The notes under the pieces: model-generated
Told to the model about the DNA's origin: nothing
The model's database searches: none
Seen by the model: only the letters and a program-made list of their open reading frames with translations
NCBI GenBank assembly: GCA_900323505.1
Contig: OOIN01000003.1
Location: 248,001 to 312,000 of the forward strand
Direction of reading: 5' to 3'
Source: Ustilago trichophora
Taxonomy: Eukaryota; Basidiomycota; Ustilaginomycetes; Ustilaginales; Ustilaginaceae
Length of the DNA: 64,000 bases
Program-made: the position numbers and the translations under genes
Shown: positions 9,244 through 19,185 of the stretch, in pieces
Position numbering within the stretch: position 1 is the first letter of the stretch
Layout of the letters: every line of letters starts with the position of its first letter

Positions 9244-10089
9244 CGTTGACGGCGAGCACGATCCAATGTGAGCGGATGGATTGGAAAGATGAGGTTGGAA
9301 GGAGAATCAAATCAAAACCAGATCCGTGTCAGAAAGTGTCAAACAGAGATCAACACTTTTTGCAGCAATCCAAACTACTGTGATGCAAAAGGCGGCCTCG
9401 ATGCGCAGTCTCAACGTTTAATCTCAAAAGTGGGTCAAAACACAACTTACCATGTCTGCGAGCTTCCACAGAAGGAGGAGGAAGAGTGATGATTGGGCAA
9501 GAGAGACCTGCAGGAAGCTGCAGCTTTTTTGGAAACTTTGATGGCAGGGGAGGACAAAGGATGGTTGCACGGACGTGTGTCTGTCATCCCCGCATCACGA
9601 AAGAAAGTGTGATCGCGACTTTTTTTTTTTTCTTTCTAACAGAAGAGGAGAATTCGGATGTCGGATGTAGAGTTTGACGAAAAGCGCGTTTTGGAAGGAT
9701 CTCGGATCTCCTCACATCTCAAAATGAAGTCCCGATGACTTTGGCTTTTCCTTCATATCATGTGATTTGGACAAGCTCGGCCGAGGTTTTATTTTGGCGA
9801 GTGGCTCTGGCTCTGGAGACTGACCAGCAGCGCTGAAATTGTCGAATAGCCAGCAGCTCCAGTCTTTCGAAATTCGAACCTTGACAGTTCCCTCGAAACC
9901 GAGAGTCTTGGGTGAGCTCGACAAATTCGAGATTTGAGCTGAATTCTGGGAAGAGTGTCCACACAGTCCCAAAGCAGTGAGAGAGAGTGTGTGAGTGAGG
10001 GCCACGGTGTGGGAATCGAATTCACTCGTCATCGCTATCACCGTCTCGTCTACCGTCACCATCTCCACCCCTTCAAGACATACATCAAA
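9244..10089. promoter_or_regulatory. Divergent promoter region, Tra2-like gene and RPL18
   Basis: 846 nt between two divergent start codons. It contains short A/T tracts but no coding sequence I can support. No specific regulatory motif is claimed. Confidence 0.5.
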
Positions 10090-11803
10090 ATGGTAAGTGG
10101 TGCCAAACATACGCATATACAACGGGCACACCCTTCGACAGCATCCAACGACCAACAACAAACCACACAGACAGCACAGACATCAGCACGTCAGCATCCA
10201 AATCCGACCTTTGCATCGCCACCAAAACATTCCATAACTTCGACGCAGGAAGTTTCGTATACAATCGTCATCCACCTCAGCACAGCATCTACACCACACA
10301 TTGTCTTTTGTTATGCTCCGAGCTGCACAACGAATACATAGACCAAGAGCGAGGATCGCAGAAACGATATCGAATTGCAGAGGAAGGAGGTTGCCAATAC
10401 AATTGGCAGCAGCTGTCAAGTGTATGGTTTCTAGACATACAACGCTTCGAATACCGGAGGAGGAGGGCTAATGACAGCAGGGATTGCGCAAGCACGGCAT
10501 CTCGTTGTGATCAAATTTAGCACGGATGCAGAAAGTCGAACGCAGCCCAGACTTCCCGGATGGCAAGCCAGGCAAGGACAGGCAGATACAAATTGGCAGA
10601 ACATGCATCACGAGCAACATGGCATAGCCCGTTACATGTCGTCTTGCCGTCCGCTTGCAGACACTAGGTCCGACACCAGACAGTCGAAGCAGCCCTATCC
10701 AAACTTCACCTCCGGCACCAACCCAACACATCGCATCCCACCATCTTGCAACCACTTCGTTCTGTCGTTGGATCGCTCCCTCAGTCGCCCGTTCTTTGCA
10801 CATCCAATTGTCGCTTCCGCCGACCGAGCAGTCATGCTGATTCGTCCAACACTCCCAACTTCACTACAACTTGATCGTTTGCAGGGTATTGATATCGCCA
10901 AGAAGCACGTCAAGAACGGTCAGCGTACCGCCCCCAAGAGCCAGGACCCTTACCTCCTGCTCCTGGTCAAGGTAAGTTTTCTTTTTGCGCATCGCGCACA
11001 TTGCATCACATCAATGAGAGGAACCTGCACTTGCAATAAGTTGGATTCAGGAGGATATAGAAAGATGCAGGACAGCATTCGTGGCAATGGAACAGAGGCG
11101 ATCATCGCAGACCTTCTGGAGGATCGTAGTCAACATCGCATTTCGCAGACTTGGACTCAATGGTCAGATAGAATGGAGAAAAGGATTTCAAAGAAAGGTC
11201 ACATCCACTTGCAAGCGCCCCGGGTATCCTCTCCTTGGCAACGTCTTTTCGAATCAAAATCTGACCTCATCCGCATCATCATGATCCTCTCGAAACTTCC
11301 AAAATCATCCACAGCTCTACCGCTTCCTTGCCCGCCGAACCGACAGCCGATTCAACAAGGCCGTTCTCCGCCGACTTTACATGTCCAAGATTAACCAGCC
11401 CCCTGTTTCGGTTTCGCGTGTCATCTACCTGACCAAGTCGCAGGGTGGTGTTGCCGCCTCTGCCTCCGAGACCCCCAAGACGGTTGTCGTTGTTGGTGCC
11501 GTCACTGACGACAACCGAGTTCTTGAGCTTCCCAAGCTCTCGGTTGCTGCTTTGCGATTCACCAACACTGCTCGTGCTCGCATTGAGGCTGCCGGTGGTG
11601 AGTGCCTCACCTTGGACCAGCTTGCTACCCGTGCCCCCACCGGGAGCAACACCGTCCTCATCCGTGGCCCCAAGAACGCCCGTGAGGCCGTTAAGCACTT
11701 TGGCTTTGGCCCTCACAAGAACAAGAAGCCCTACATCCGATCCAAGGGCCGCAAGTTCGAAAAGGCTCGTGGTCGTCGTGCCTCCCGTGGCTTCAAGGTG
11801 TAA
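10090..11803 (+). CDS. RPL18: 60S ribosomal protein L18 (eL18), three exons
   Basis: A large-subunit ribosomal protein of 192 residues. Exons are 10090-10092 (the ATG alone), 10885-10971 and 11315-11803. Introns are 10093-10884 (792 nt, GTAAGT...GCAG) and 10972-11314 (343 nt, GTAAGT...ACAG). Splicing gives [19 protein letters not shown], then [20 protein letters not shown], and the conserved C-terminal end [20 protein letters not shown]; all junctions keep frame. The spliced length matches the 186-188 residues of yeast and human eL18. The first intron directly after the start codon and the unusually long introns suit a highly expressed ribosomal-protein gene with intron-dependent regulation. 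I looked for snoRNA boxes in the introns and saw none convincing. Confidence 0.95.
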
Positions 11804-12346
11804 AATTTGTTCTTTTTTTTTACATCTTGTTAGTCTTTCACTGGATCTCGGCTTCTTTTCTTTTTCGATATGCAAAAAAAAAAAACCCCTTTTCTTTGAT
11901 CCGTTGGGCTTTCTGCTCCTTATTCCCCACTCGGAAGGTCGCATCGACTTTCAAACGGTTTGAGGACGTGAAGCTTTGTCGTGTCATCCAAAAATGATAA
12001 AGCGTCGATAGGAGCCATCCGTCCTTTCATCGCTTCAAACCCCTCCACCTACCATCCATATTCACACACACACACACATACGCATCAATGCAGAATCTGT
12101 ACTTTTTCTCTCCAACCCTTCATAGTCTGACTCGTTGTCTTGGATTGCGATTTCTGAGTCTGCTTTCGCTCATGAGACTCATGGCTGCCATGGTTGAATC
12201 CGTTGTGTGATCGACGTCCAGAAACTACACCGTGACCATTCGGGAAAGTGATGCAACTAAAAAGCATACGTGTTGAGATTGCCCAAAAAAAAAAGGGGGC
12301 GGCTGGATCAAGGCGGTACAAATACAATCAAACGGGAGAGGAAATT
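11804..12346. other. Intergenic between convergent RPL18 and ISY1
   Basis: About 0.54 kb of 3' flanking sequence with T-runs after RPL18 and a short (CA)n tract near 12064-12079. No gene recognised. Confidence 0.6.
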
Positions 12347-13429
12347 TTAGGAGGACCCGATGTATTCCTGCCGCAACTGTCGTTTTTTCGCCATCAGAAT
12401 CATGCGCTCTATCGCGGTCCTATCGGGCACATTTGGATGTGCCAGGTCCTGAGGGGTGAAGATGGAGTAAGATACCGAGGGTGTGGGTGGTGATGAAAGC
12501 TCTTGGGCTGTTGCTGTTGGGGTGGGGACTGGTTGACCGTCTGAACCCTTCTGCCTTTTTGCCGTGGATTCATCTTGTTGATCTGCATCTTGGGAGCGTT
12601 TGGTAGTTTCTGGTGTTGAAGCGGCCTCTTGGGAGGAGGAGGGTTGGATGTAGGATTCGGAAAAGGATTGGGTGAAGGCGGCCAAGTTTTCCTTCCATGG
12701 CTTTGGTGTAGGGCGAGGGATGGTGGGGATAACGATACCTCCGCTTTCAGACGTATCTTCATCATCCTCGCTAACCTCCATCTCCTCCTGGTCTTCTGCA
12801 TCACCATCTCTCCGTCTAACATCGCGCCTTAATCCAGTAATCACCGCCAAAAAACCCTCATTCCACTCCGCCTCCTCTCCCCGCATCTCCTCCTCCAACA
12901 ACACTCCATCATCCTCATCCTCATCTCCAAAATAACTTGGCGGTAGATTCCTAAACCTCTGATATCTATCCTCCCTTCTCCCCACCCCTTCCTCCGCCTC
13001 CGTACTACTAAACAACTCCTTGACACCGGGCAAATCCTTGGCCCTACCGAAATACTTGTATCCACCTCTGCCTGCTTTTCCTTCATCCCCACCCAACATA
13101 CTAGGAACACCTCCTCGGCGATAATTCGCGCCGCCCAGATTTACGATCTGATTCTCCCAGTGCACTTTTTCGCGCAAAAGCTTGTTGATCTCATCGTTCA
13201 GATCGCGAACCTCGTAATCTGTCAAACCGAAATCTTGAATCTTGGAAACTTTTCGACTGATCTCCCGAATCACATCCGCTCGCCAACGCTCGCATTCCTT
13301 TAGAGATGTGACGGAGGATGCAAGTCGTGGTCTACGAGCGTTGGGTTTGGGCGAGAGTCCGAGAGATGTAGCTTGCGCTTCTCGGAAACGGTATAGCATA
13401 GATTGGGCTTTTTCTTGATTGCGCGCCAT
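12347..13429 (-). CDS. ISY1: Pre-mRNA splicing factor ISY1
   Basis: 360 residues, starting at the ATG at 13429. The frame is open further upstream, but the family begins MARNQEKAQSMLYRFREAQA, so the internal ATG is chosen. The conserved N-terminal half includes KECERWRADVIREISRKVSK and FGLTDYEVRDLNDEINKLLREK. It continues with the W-E-xx-I-x-LGG segment and the Y-x-YFGRAKDLPGVKELF motif of ISY1. The second half is acidic and low-complexity, ending in a Lys/Arg-containing helix. ISY1 is a component of the Prp19-associated spliceosome complex needed around catalysis and for splicing fidelity. It is convergent with RPL18. Confidence 0.93.
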   Translation of the reverse strand: MARNQEKAQSMLYRFREAQATSLGLSPKPNARRPRLASSVTSLKECERWRADVIREISRKVSKIQDFGLTDYEVRDLNDEINKLLREKVHWENQIVNLGGANYRRGGVPSMLGGDEGKAGRGGYKYFGRAKDLPGVKELFSSTEAEEGVGRREDRYQRFRNLPPSYFGDEDEDDGVLLEEEMRGEEAEWNEGFLAVITGLRRDVRRRDGDAEDQEEMEVSEDDEDTSESGGIVIPTIPRPTPKPWKENLAAFTQSFSESYIQPSSSQEAASTPETTKRSQDADQQDESTAKRQKGSDGQPVPTPTATAQELSSPPTPSVSYSIFTPQDLAHPNVPDRTAIERMILMAKKRQLRQEYIGSS

Positions 13430-14078
13430 GGTGGAATAGATTCCGGCCCCCGTTGTGAAGGTTCTCAGCTCAAAGCGGTGGGATGCTGAGATGTGCCTAC
13501 GTGATGCGAAAGGGTGATGGCTGCAACAGATGGAAGTCGAGATCAAGGTGACAAAGAAGAAGAAGAAATGGTTCAAGGATGCCAAGGTTCACCTATCCAA
13601 TCCGCGACAGTTCGACGTCGTTTGACTTCCGATTCCCGATTCTCCACTTGGAAATTCGCGTGCCTTTTTTGGCTCAGATTCAACACTTTTCGGCTCAGGT
13701 ACTCTCCTGTGTCAAAAAAAAAAAGGAAAAAAAAACAACTCAAAAGTGAGGCCAATTAATTCAGCTCTCGTTCTCACGAAGCCTGGAATCCTCTGGCTAA
13801 GCCTTCGGGCCGGTCGTCGAAGCACTTTGTCGATGGCCGATCTTGCACAGCTACCAAGTCTCAAGAGAACGAGAGACAGGGGCTATTGATCGAGGTGGGA
13901 ACAAGCTTGTCGAAGTGCCGCAACGAAAGTGTCGACAAGTTGCGCTGGGATGTAGACGTATGAAGTGGTATCATTGTGGTGCGTGGTGTGCGTGTAGCTA
14001 CATTACATTACATAAAATTCCCCGGTAGCAAGGCGACAGGAAGACAAGTATCGAGACTCGTGGAAGAGCGTTCGGAAA
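13430..14078. other. Intergenic: ISY1 promoter side and VID27 3' flank
   Basis: About 0.65 kb between two minus-strand genes. The first 150 bases form an in-frame extension of ISY1, probably 5' UTR. No other gene recognised. Confidence 0.6.
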
Positions 14079-16430
14079 TCAGCGTCCAAAGCCAGCTGGC
14101 GCAAGCGACTTACGTGTAGGTTTGAGCAACTGGCTCCTCTTTGCCATCTGCACATCGTGTTCGAACGCGACGACGATGGCCTGGTCCGAGCCGTACGTGT
14201 GCTCGTCTTGGATAATCGCACCTCCGTATCGCTTGAGTACGTACGAGCCCAAGTTGCCCTTCTTGACCTCTTTGAAGGACCAGCTGACGACGTACGCGCC
14301 GGTACTGGTGACGATCGACGTCTCCGAATCTGTGCCCGTGTTGAAGCGAGCAGGGGTGAACGAGATGGCTGAGCCCATGTAGGCGACATGCGATGGTTTG
14401 AGGGTAAGACGCTTGGGCTGGGGCTTGGCGTCGGCCGGGAAGGAACGGTCGAAGCCGAGTTGACCCTGGTAGCGGCCTGAGCCAATGAGCGTATCGATGA
14501 GGAGCAGGTAGGTCTTGCATGTGGCGATGATGTATCGACCGTCCTGGGAGACGTCGATACCAAGGATGGGATCACCAAGTGCGGGCAGTGCCGTCTTGGC
14601 ATTCTTACCGATCGAGTCAAACAGACGGATGTCACCCTTGTTGGACGCAACAGCGAGTCGACCCTTCTCGTCAGTCGCTGCAACCGAGAAGTCGTTCTTG
14701 GATGCATACTGCTTGAACTGCGAATCGACAAGCTTGTTGCCTTGCAAACGAGGGTCGATTCGGTAGATGCCGTTGTGACTGTGACCGATCATGGTCTTCT
14801 CAGCCGTCATTTGAGCATACTTGCTGTTGGGGACGACATTGTTGACCTGAACGTCATCGTGCACCTTCCACTCTTCGACAATCTTGCCGTACTCCAAATC
14901 CATGTTGAAGACGGCGTTCTTGTTGGAAGGGTCCATCATGACCATTTGCGCGTCCTGGTTGTGGAGCATCATCTTGAGAGGCTTGAAGCTCTTGCCGGAC
15001 GGTGTGCCGATGTTGTTGATGGTAGTGTCGAATTCGAGCTTGTTGTCGTCGGTGTGTCGGAAGACGCCAATCTTGTCACCTCGTGCAACAAAGGAGCGAT
15101 CGAATTTGTAACCGACAGCGAGGAGCGAGTTGACATCTTGTTGGCCCGCAAGGTGAGACGTCTCCTCGGGCCAAGCTGCTTCTTCGGAATCCGCACGGCC
15201 ACTCTGCAGCTCGGCGGCGACTTCCTCTTCATCGTCCTCCTCTTCCTCTTCTCTGGCTGTGCGTACAGACTCGTCACCTCCCTCGCTCTCGCTAATGTCG
15301 TCGACGTCCATGGGCTCTCCTTGCTCGTACGCTGTCTCTGCGTAGGCCCGGTCGTCAGTCTTGGCCTTGGCCCATGGCTCTTCATTCTGAGTTTCGTACA
15401 TGACTCGACTAAAGCCCTTGTGGAAGTGACCGTACGCTTCCTGATCATCGAAGCGGAGAAGCCACGAAAAGCATTGGCGGTCGTCGGTAAAGTAGTTCCA
15501 CACTGCGGAAGCCTGCTCGGGTGAAAAGTTCATGTTCATATCGGCCTCCACCTTTTGCGCGAGCCAGACCTTGTCGGCGCCATGAATGGAGAGCCAGAAC
15601 AAGAAACGACCGGCTTCGACCACCTTGACGTCGACCTTGCGTTCCTGCACAAGGAAGTACTGCGACTTGAGGTCGTAGAGGTATAGATCCGCAGTGGCGG
15701 AGAAGATGACGGTGTCGTCGTTGATCTGTGGACCTGCAGTGTCGGCGGCGGGGGCTACTGTGGCAGGGATTGCAGGGGCGGGCTTGGCTTCTTGTTCCGC
15801 CTTGGCCTTGGCAGCACCTGCGCTGATGGGAGCAGTAGCGGGGGTGGAACCAACACCGGCATCCTGGAGCTTCTTATCGAGCGCTTGCTTTCGTTCGCGT
15901 TTGAGGTTCTGATCCGCCTCATCCTTGTATCGCAGCTTTTCGAGGTCCTCTTCGGTAGCACGCTCGTGGCTGGTGCGGAAAGCGTGCTCGTAGACGCACT
16001 GCATGAAAGTTATCTCGAAAATGGTGATCGTCACCTCGTTGACCTGCTTGCTGTCGATGACGAATTCGAGGAGATCATCCTCATCGCCGTCAAAGTCGCG
16101 CCAGACGAGCGTGCGATCCTTGCCGCGAGTAGATAGACGGAAGTCGAGTGCTTCGTCGATAAGGAAAGCGCGTTCGTCCTCCAGATCGTCCTCCTCCTGA
16201 TCGACCAGCTCGGGCTGCGAATCCTGGAATGCCTTTGTGACGACAAGCTGATAGTGGAACTCGGTGGTAGTGCGACGGATAGCGAGCACAGCATCTTCGT
16301 AGATGCACTCGCGCGAGTCTTGCGGACCATTGGGTCGGACGAGATAGAGAGCACCGGCTGGGATCTGGATCAACTCCTGGTTGTTGGAGTCGCCCCAGAT
16401 CTTGCCGAACAGGCTCTTGAGCATGAACAT
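14079..16430 (-). CDS. VID27-family protein
   Basis: 783 residues from the ATG at 16430; another ATG lies two codons in. The N-terminus MFMLKSLFGKIWGD followed by ELIQIPAGALYLVRP and ECIYEDAVLAIRRTT matches the VID27 family. A PH-like middle region follows (VKVVEAGRFLFWLSI), then a long acidic segment (EEEEEDDEEEVAAEL). The C-terminal beta-propeller-like half includes DRSFVARGDKIGVFRH, KMMLHNQDAQMVMMD and KGDIRLFDSIGKNAKTALP. Yeast Vid27 is a cytoplasmic protein named from a vacuolar import/degradation screen; its biochemical role is not settled. A GTAAGT donor-like site lies in the final codons (around 14108-14113), so the exact C-terminus is slightly uncertain, although ...PTRKSLAPAGFGR then stop is plausible. 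Confidence 0.88.
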   Translation of the reverse strand: MFMLKSLFGKIWGDSNNQELIQIPAGALYLVRPNGPQDSRECIYEDAVLAIRRTTTEFHYQLVVTKAFQDSQPELVDQEEDDLEDERAFLIDEALDFRLSTRGKDRTLVWRDFDGDEDDLLEFVIDSKQVNEVTITIFEITFMQCVYEHAFRTSHERATEEDLEKLRYKDEADQNLKRERKQALDKKLQDAGVGSTPATAPISAGAAKAKAEQEAKPAPAIPATVAPAADTAGPQINDDTVIFSATADLYLYDLKSQYFLVQERKVDVKVVEAGRFLFWLSIHGADKVWLAQKVEADMNMNFSPEQASAVWNYFTDDRQCFSWLLRFDDQEAYGHFHKGFSRVMYETQNEEPWAKAKTDDRAYAETAYEQGEPMDVDDISESEGGDESVRTAREEEEEDDEEEVAAELQSGRADSEEAAWPEETSHLAGQQDVNSLLAVGYKFDRSFVARGDKIGVFRHTDDNKLEFDTTINNIGTPSGKSFKPLKMMLHNQDAQMVMMDPSNKNAVFNMDLEYGKIVEEWKVHDDVQVNNVVPNSKYAQMTAEKTMIGHSHNGIYRIDPRLQGNKLVDSQFKQYASKNDFSVAATDEKGRLAVASNKGDIRLFDSIGKNAKTALPALGDPILGIDVSQDGRYIIATCKTYLLLIDTLIGSGRYQGQLGFDRSFPADAKPQPKRLTLKPSHVAYMGSAISFTPARFNTGTDSETSIVTSTGAYVVSWSFKEVKKGNLGSYVLKRYGGAIIQDEHTYGSDQAIVVAFEHDVQMAKRSQLLKPTRKSLAPAGFGR

Positions 16431-17160
16431 CGTGGGTGGCCAGCTATGAGAATAGGTCTGCTGATTCAATGTGGTGGTGAGGTGTAGGTTTGCGACCAAG
16501 TGGCGAAAGTGGCGACCGAGATGATGGTGGAAGAGTGGCAAGGTTGGCTGAGCCAGGCTATCCGCATCAAAGAACACAAGCAACTTGGACCCTCTCCTCG
16601 AGCTTTTTTTTTTTTGGGCGAAAGCTGTTTGCGTGTGGAGCGTGAGTGCGGACAAGGCCCAAAAAGCGGCACTTTGCCAGTGTTGTTGTTCCTGAGTCTG
16701 AAAATGACGTGCAGACTCTCCGCAGAGATGCCAAAAAAAGGGCGACTCAGCCGATGTACGCTTGATCTAACATTTTGCAAATGGCTCGACAGCGCGAGGA
16801 CTGCCCAAGTGCGTGTTGCCATCACGTGGGATTTTCGATTCGAAAGATAGAAGGTAATGTGGTAGCTCTAACACTTTGATGATGAAACAAAATTCGGTTT
16901 CCTTTCGAGAAGAAAAAACTTGCCAGCGACTGGCTCAGCTCGTTCTTCTCAAAGAACACGCACAAGTCTTACAGAGTCTGGACAAGGCGTTTGAGAGTGC
17001 AGTAGTGTGAGCGCAGCCGTGTGCGTGTGTACAGCCGTAGATTGCAGAATCACAAGTCGTGTTCTCCATCCTCGTTCTTGATCTTCATCTACTCACCTGG
17101 AAGCCGACTTTGACGACAAAGACGGATCCACATCTGTACATCTCTACAACAACATCCAAA
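16431..17160. promoter_or_regulatory. Divergent promoter region, VID27 and eIF3d
   Basis: 730 nt between divergent starts with no recognised gene. The eIF3d 5' UTR ends in an A/C-rich leader just before ATG 17161. Confidence 0.5.
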
Positions 17161-18909
17161 ATGGCCAGCTTCAAGCTTCCTCAGCTTCAGCCGGACAACG
17201 ACCTTTGGGGTCCCGCTTCCGGTTCCAACGCTCTTCCCTCTGAGCTCAAGGACATCCCCTTTGCACCCTATGCCAAGAACGACAAGGTAGGCCGCATCGC
17301 CGACTGGAACAACGCCTCTGGTGCCTCCAACGATGCTGCCAACGCACGTGGTGGACGACAGGGTCGTGCTCGTGATGTTCAGCAAAACTTTGGTACCTCG
17401 GCTGCCTCTTCCGCCTTTGCCTACTTCCACGGTGATGACGAGGCCTCGTTCTCGGTGGTTGACAACACGCGTACGGCTGCTTCTCGACGTGGTGGCTTGG
17501 GTCAGATGAGCGCCCGTGGTGGTGCACGTGGTGGACGTGGTGGCGCTGGTGCCACTGGTGGAAGGGGTGCTTCCAAGTTTGGTGCCGGTGCCGGTCGCGG
17601 TGGTGCTCGCGGCGGTCGCGGTGGCGCTGCTGCCCGTCGTGGCGGTGGTCGTTTCGGTTGGAAGGAGTGGGACAAGCCTCAGCGCATTCGTGAGGCCTCC
17701 GTCACCGTCGGTCAGGATTGGGAGCAGGTGGAGGAGATCGACTTTGTTCGCCTCGGAAAGCTTCGTCTCGAGGTCGAGGAACCCCAAGACATTTCTTCGT
17801 ACGGTGCCCTCTTCGAGTACGACCGATCCTACGATCGTGTCACCGTCAAGACCGCCCAGGCTCTCTCGTCGATCGACCGCATCCGCTACAACCCTACCAC
17901 CTCGGAGGACCCCGTGATTCAGGACATCTCGGCCAAGGAGGATGCCGCCAAGATTTACATGACCGATTCCATCCTCGCCCTTCTCATGTGCGCCACCCGA
18001 TCCGTCTACTCGTGGGACATTATCATCACCAAGACCGCCGATGGCAAGGTCTTCTTCGACAAGCGCGATGGTGGTCCTTTCGACTACCTCACTGTCAACG
18101 AGAACGCCGCCGACCCTCCCGCCGAGGCTCCCGAGGGCAAGGAGAACGACGCTGCTGCCAAGGCCAACGCTCTCAACACTCCCTCGGCTCTCAGCCTGGA
18201 AGCCACCTACGTCAACCAGAACTTTGCCTTCCAGATCGTCAACGAGAAGAACGTTTACAAGCTCGAGCACTCGAACCCCTTCTACTCTGCCGATGAGACC
18301 GACCCTCTCGCGTCGTGCGCCTACCGATACCGAAAGTTCAACCTCTCTTCCGAAGAGTCGGACCCTGTCGAACTCGTTGTTCGTACCGAAGTCGACGCTT
18401 ACACCACCGGCACCTCCAAGGAGAAGCAACTCATTACCATCAAGTCTCTCAACGAGTTTGACGCACGCGCTCAGGGGGCTGGTGGAGCACTCGACTGGCG
18501 ATTGAAGCTCGACTCTCAACGTGGTGCCGTTGTAGCCACCGAGATGAAGAACAACTCGTTCAAGCTCGCGCGATTTGCGGTTCAGTCGCTGCTCGCAGGT
18601 GCCGACAGCATGAAGTTGGGTTACATCAGCCGTGCCAACCCCAAGGACGCCTCTCGTCACATGATTCTGGGCACCTCGTGGCTCAAACCTCGCGAACTCG
18701 CAGGTCAGATGGCCGTCAACCTCAGCAACGGTTGGGGTATCGTTCGTACCATCGCCGATCTCGCCCGAAAGGCAGACGAAGGCAAATACGTCCTGCTCAA
18801 AGATCCCAACAAGCAAACCATCCGATTCTACCGTGTCCCCGCCAACTTTGGCGAGGACGCAGACGATATCCCCGAGGAGGATGAGGAGCAGGACCAGGAT
18901 GACGCCTAA
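17161..18909 (+). CDS. Translation initiation factor eIF3 subunit D
   Basis: 582 residues from the ATG at 17161. The N-terminus FKLPQLQPDNDLWGPASG and DIPFAPYAKNDKVGRIADW is characteristic of eIF3d (Moe1/Int6-associated subunit). An Arg/Gly-rich segment at about residues 118-168 corresponds to the basic RNA-binding part. The conserved core follows, with SVTVGQDWEQVEEIDF and RSVYSWDIIITKTADGK. Later blocks are YRYRKFNLSSEE and AGADSMKLGYISRANPKD. It ends in the usual acidic tail. eIF3d binds mRNA caps on certain transcripts and sits at the mRNA exit of the 40S subunit. The opposite strand has a very long open frame across this gene, which is a codon-bias shadow. Confidence 0.96.
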   Translation: MASFKLPQLQPDNDLWGPASGSNALPSELKDIPFAPYAKNDKVGRIADWNNASGASNDAANARGGRQGRARDVQQNFGTSAASSAFAYFHGDDEASFSVVDNTRTAASRRGGLGQMSARGGARGGRGGAGATGGRGASKFGAGAGRGGARGGRGGAAARRGGGRFGWKEWDKPQRIREASVTVGQDWEQVEEIDFVRLGKLRLEVEEPQDISSYGALFEYDRSYDRVTVKTAQALSSIDRIRYNPTTSEDPVIQDISAKEDAAKIYMTDSILALLMCATRSVYSWDIIITKTADGKVFFDKRDGGPFDYLTVNENAADPPAEAPEGKENDAAAKANALNTPSALSLEATYVNQNFAFQIVNEKNVYKLEHSNPFYSADETDPLASCAYRYRKFNLSSEESDPVELVVRTEVDAYTTGTSKEKQLITIKSLNEFDARAQGAGGALDWRLKLDSQRGAVVATEMKNNSFKLARFAVQSLLAGADSMKLGYISRANPKDASRHMILGTSWLKPRELAGQMAVNLSNGWGIVRTIADLARKADEGKYVLLKDPNKQTIRFYRVPANFGEDADDIPEEDEEQDQDDA

Positions 18910-19185
18910 ACGGCCAACCTTCCGAATCTCTCTCGAGTTGATCCCTACTGTTGTATACTTTCTTGCCACATCCAAAAATTGTCACATCGATCGTGAACAC
19001 ATCTCCGCACGTACATCAGCGTCTGTCCGCTTCCTCGGGAATCGTGTGAGAATTGCACGTGTGAAAATGCCAGAATGCAATGCGGGGGTCATAATGAGAG
19101 GAAGAAATATGCTGATGTGTGTGTTTGGGTGCCCATGCTGAAAGGAATTGCGCGGATACATGCTGCTTGCTTGTGAGGGGTAGGG

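Noticed and set aside
17089..18975. A 628-codon open frame antisense to eIF3d
   Set aside because: It mirrors the eIF3d gene and arises from its strong codon bias, which avoids stops on the opposite strand. Its composition (Val/Gly/Thr-rich) resembles no family. Similar antisense frames lie over isocitrate dehydrogenase (2740-3678), VID27 (14742-15524) and the FAD dehydrogenase (32471-33355).
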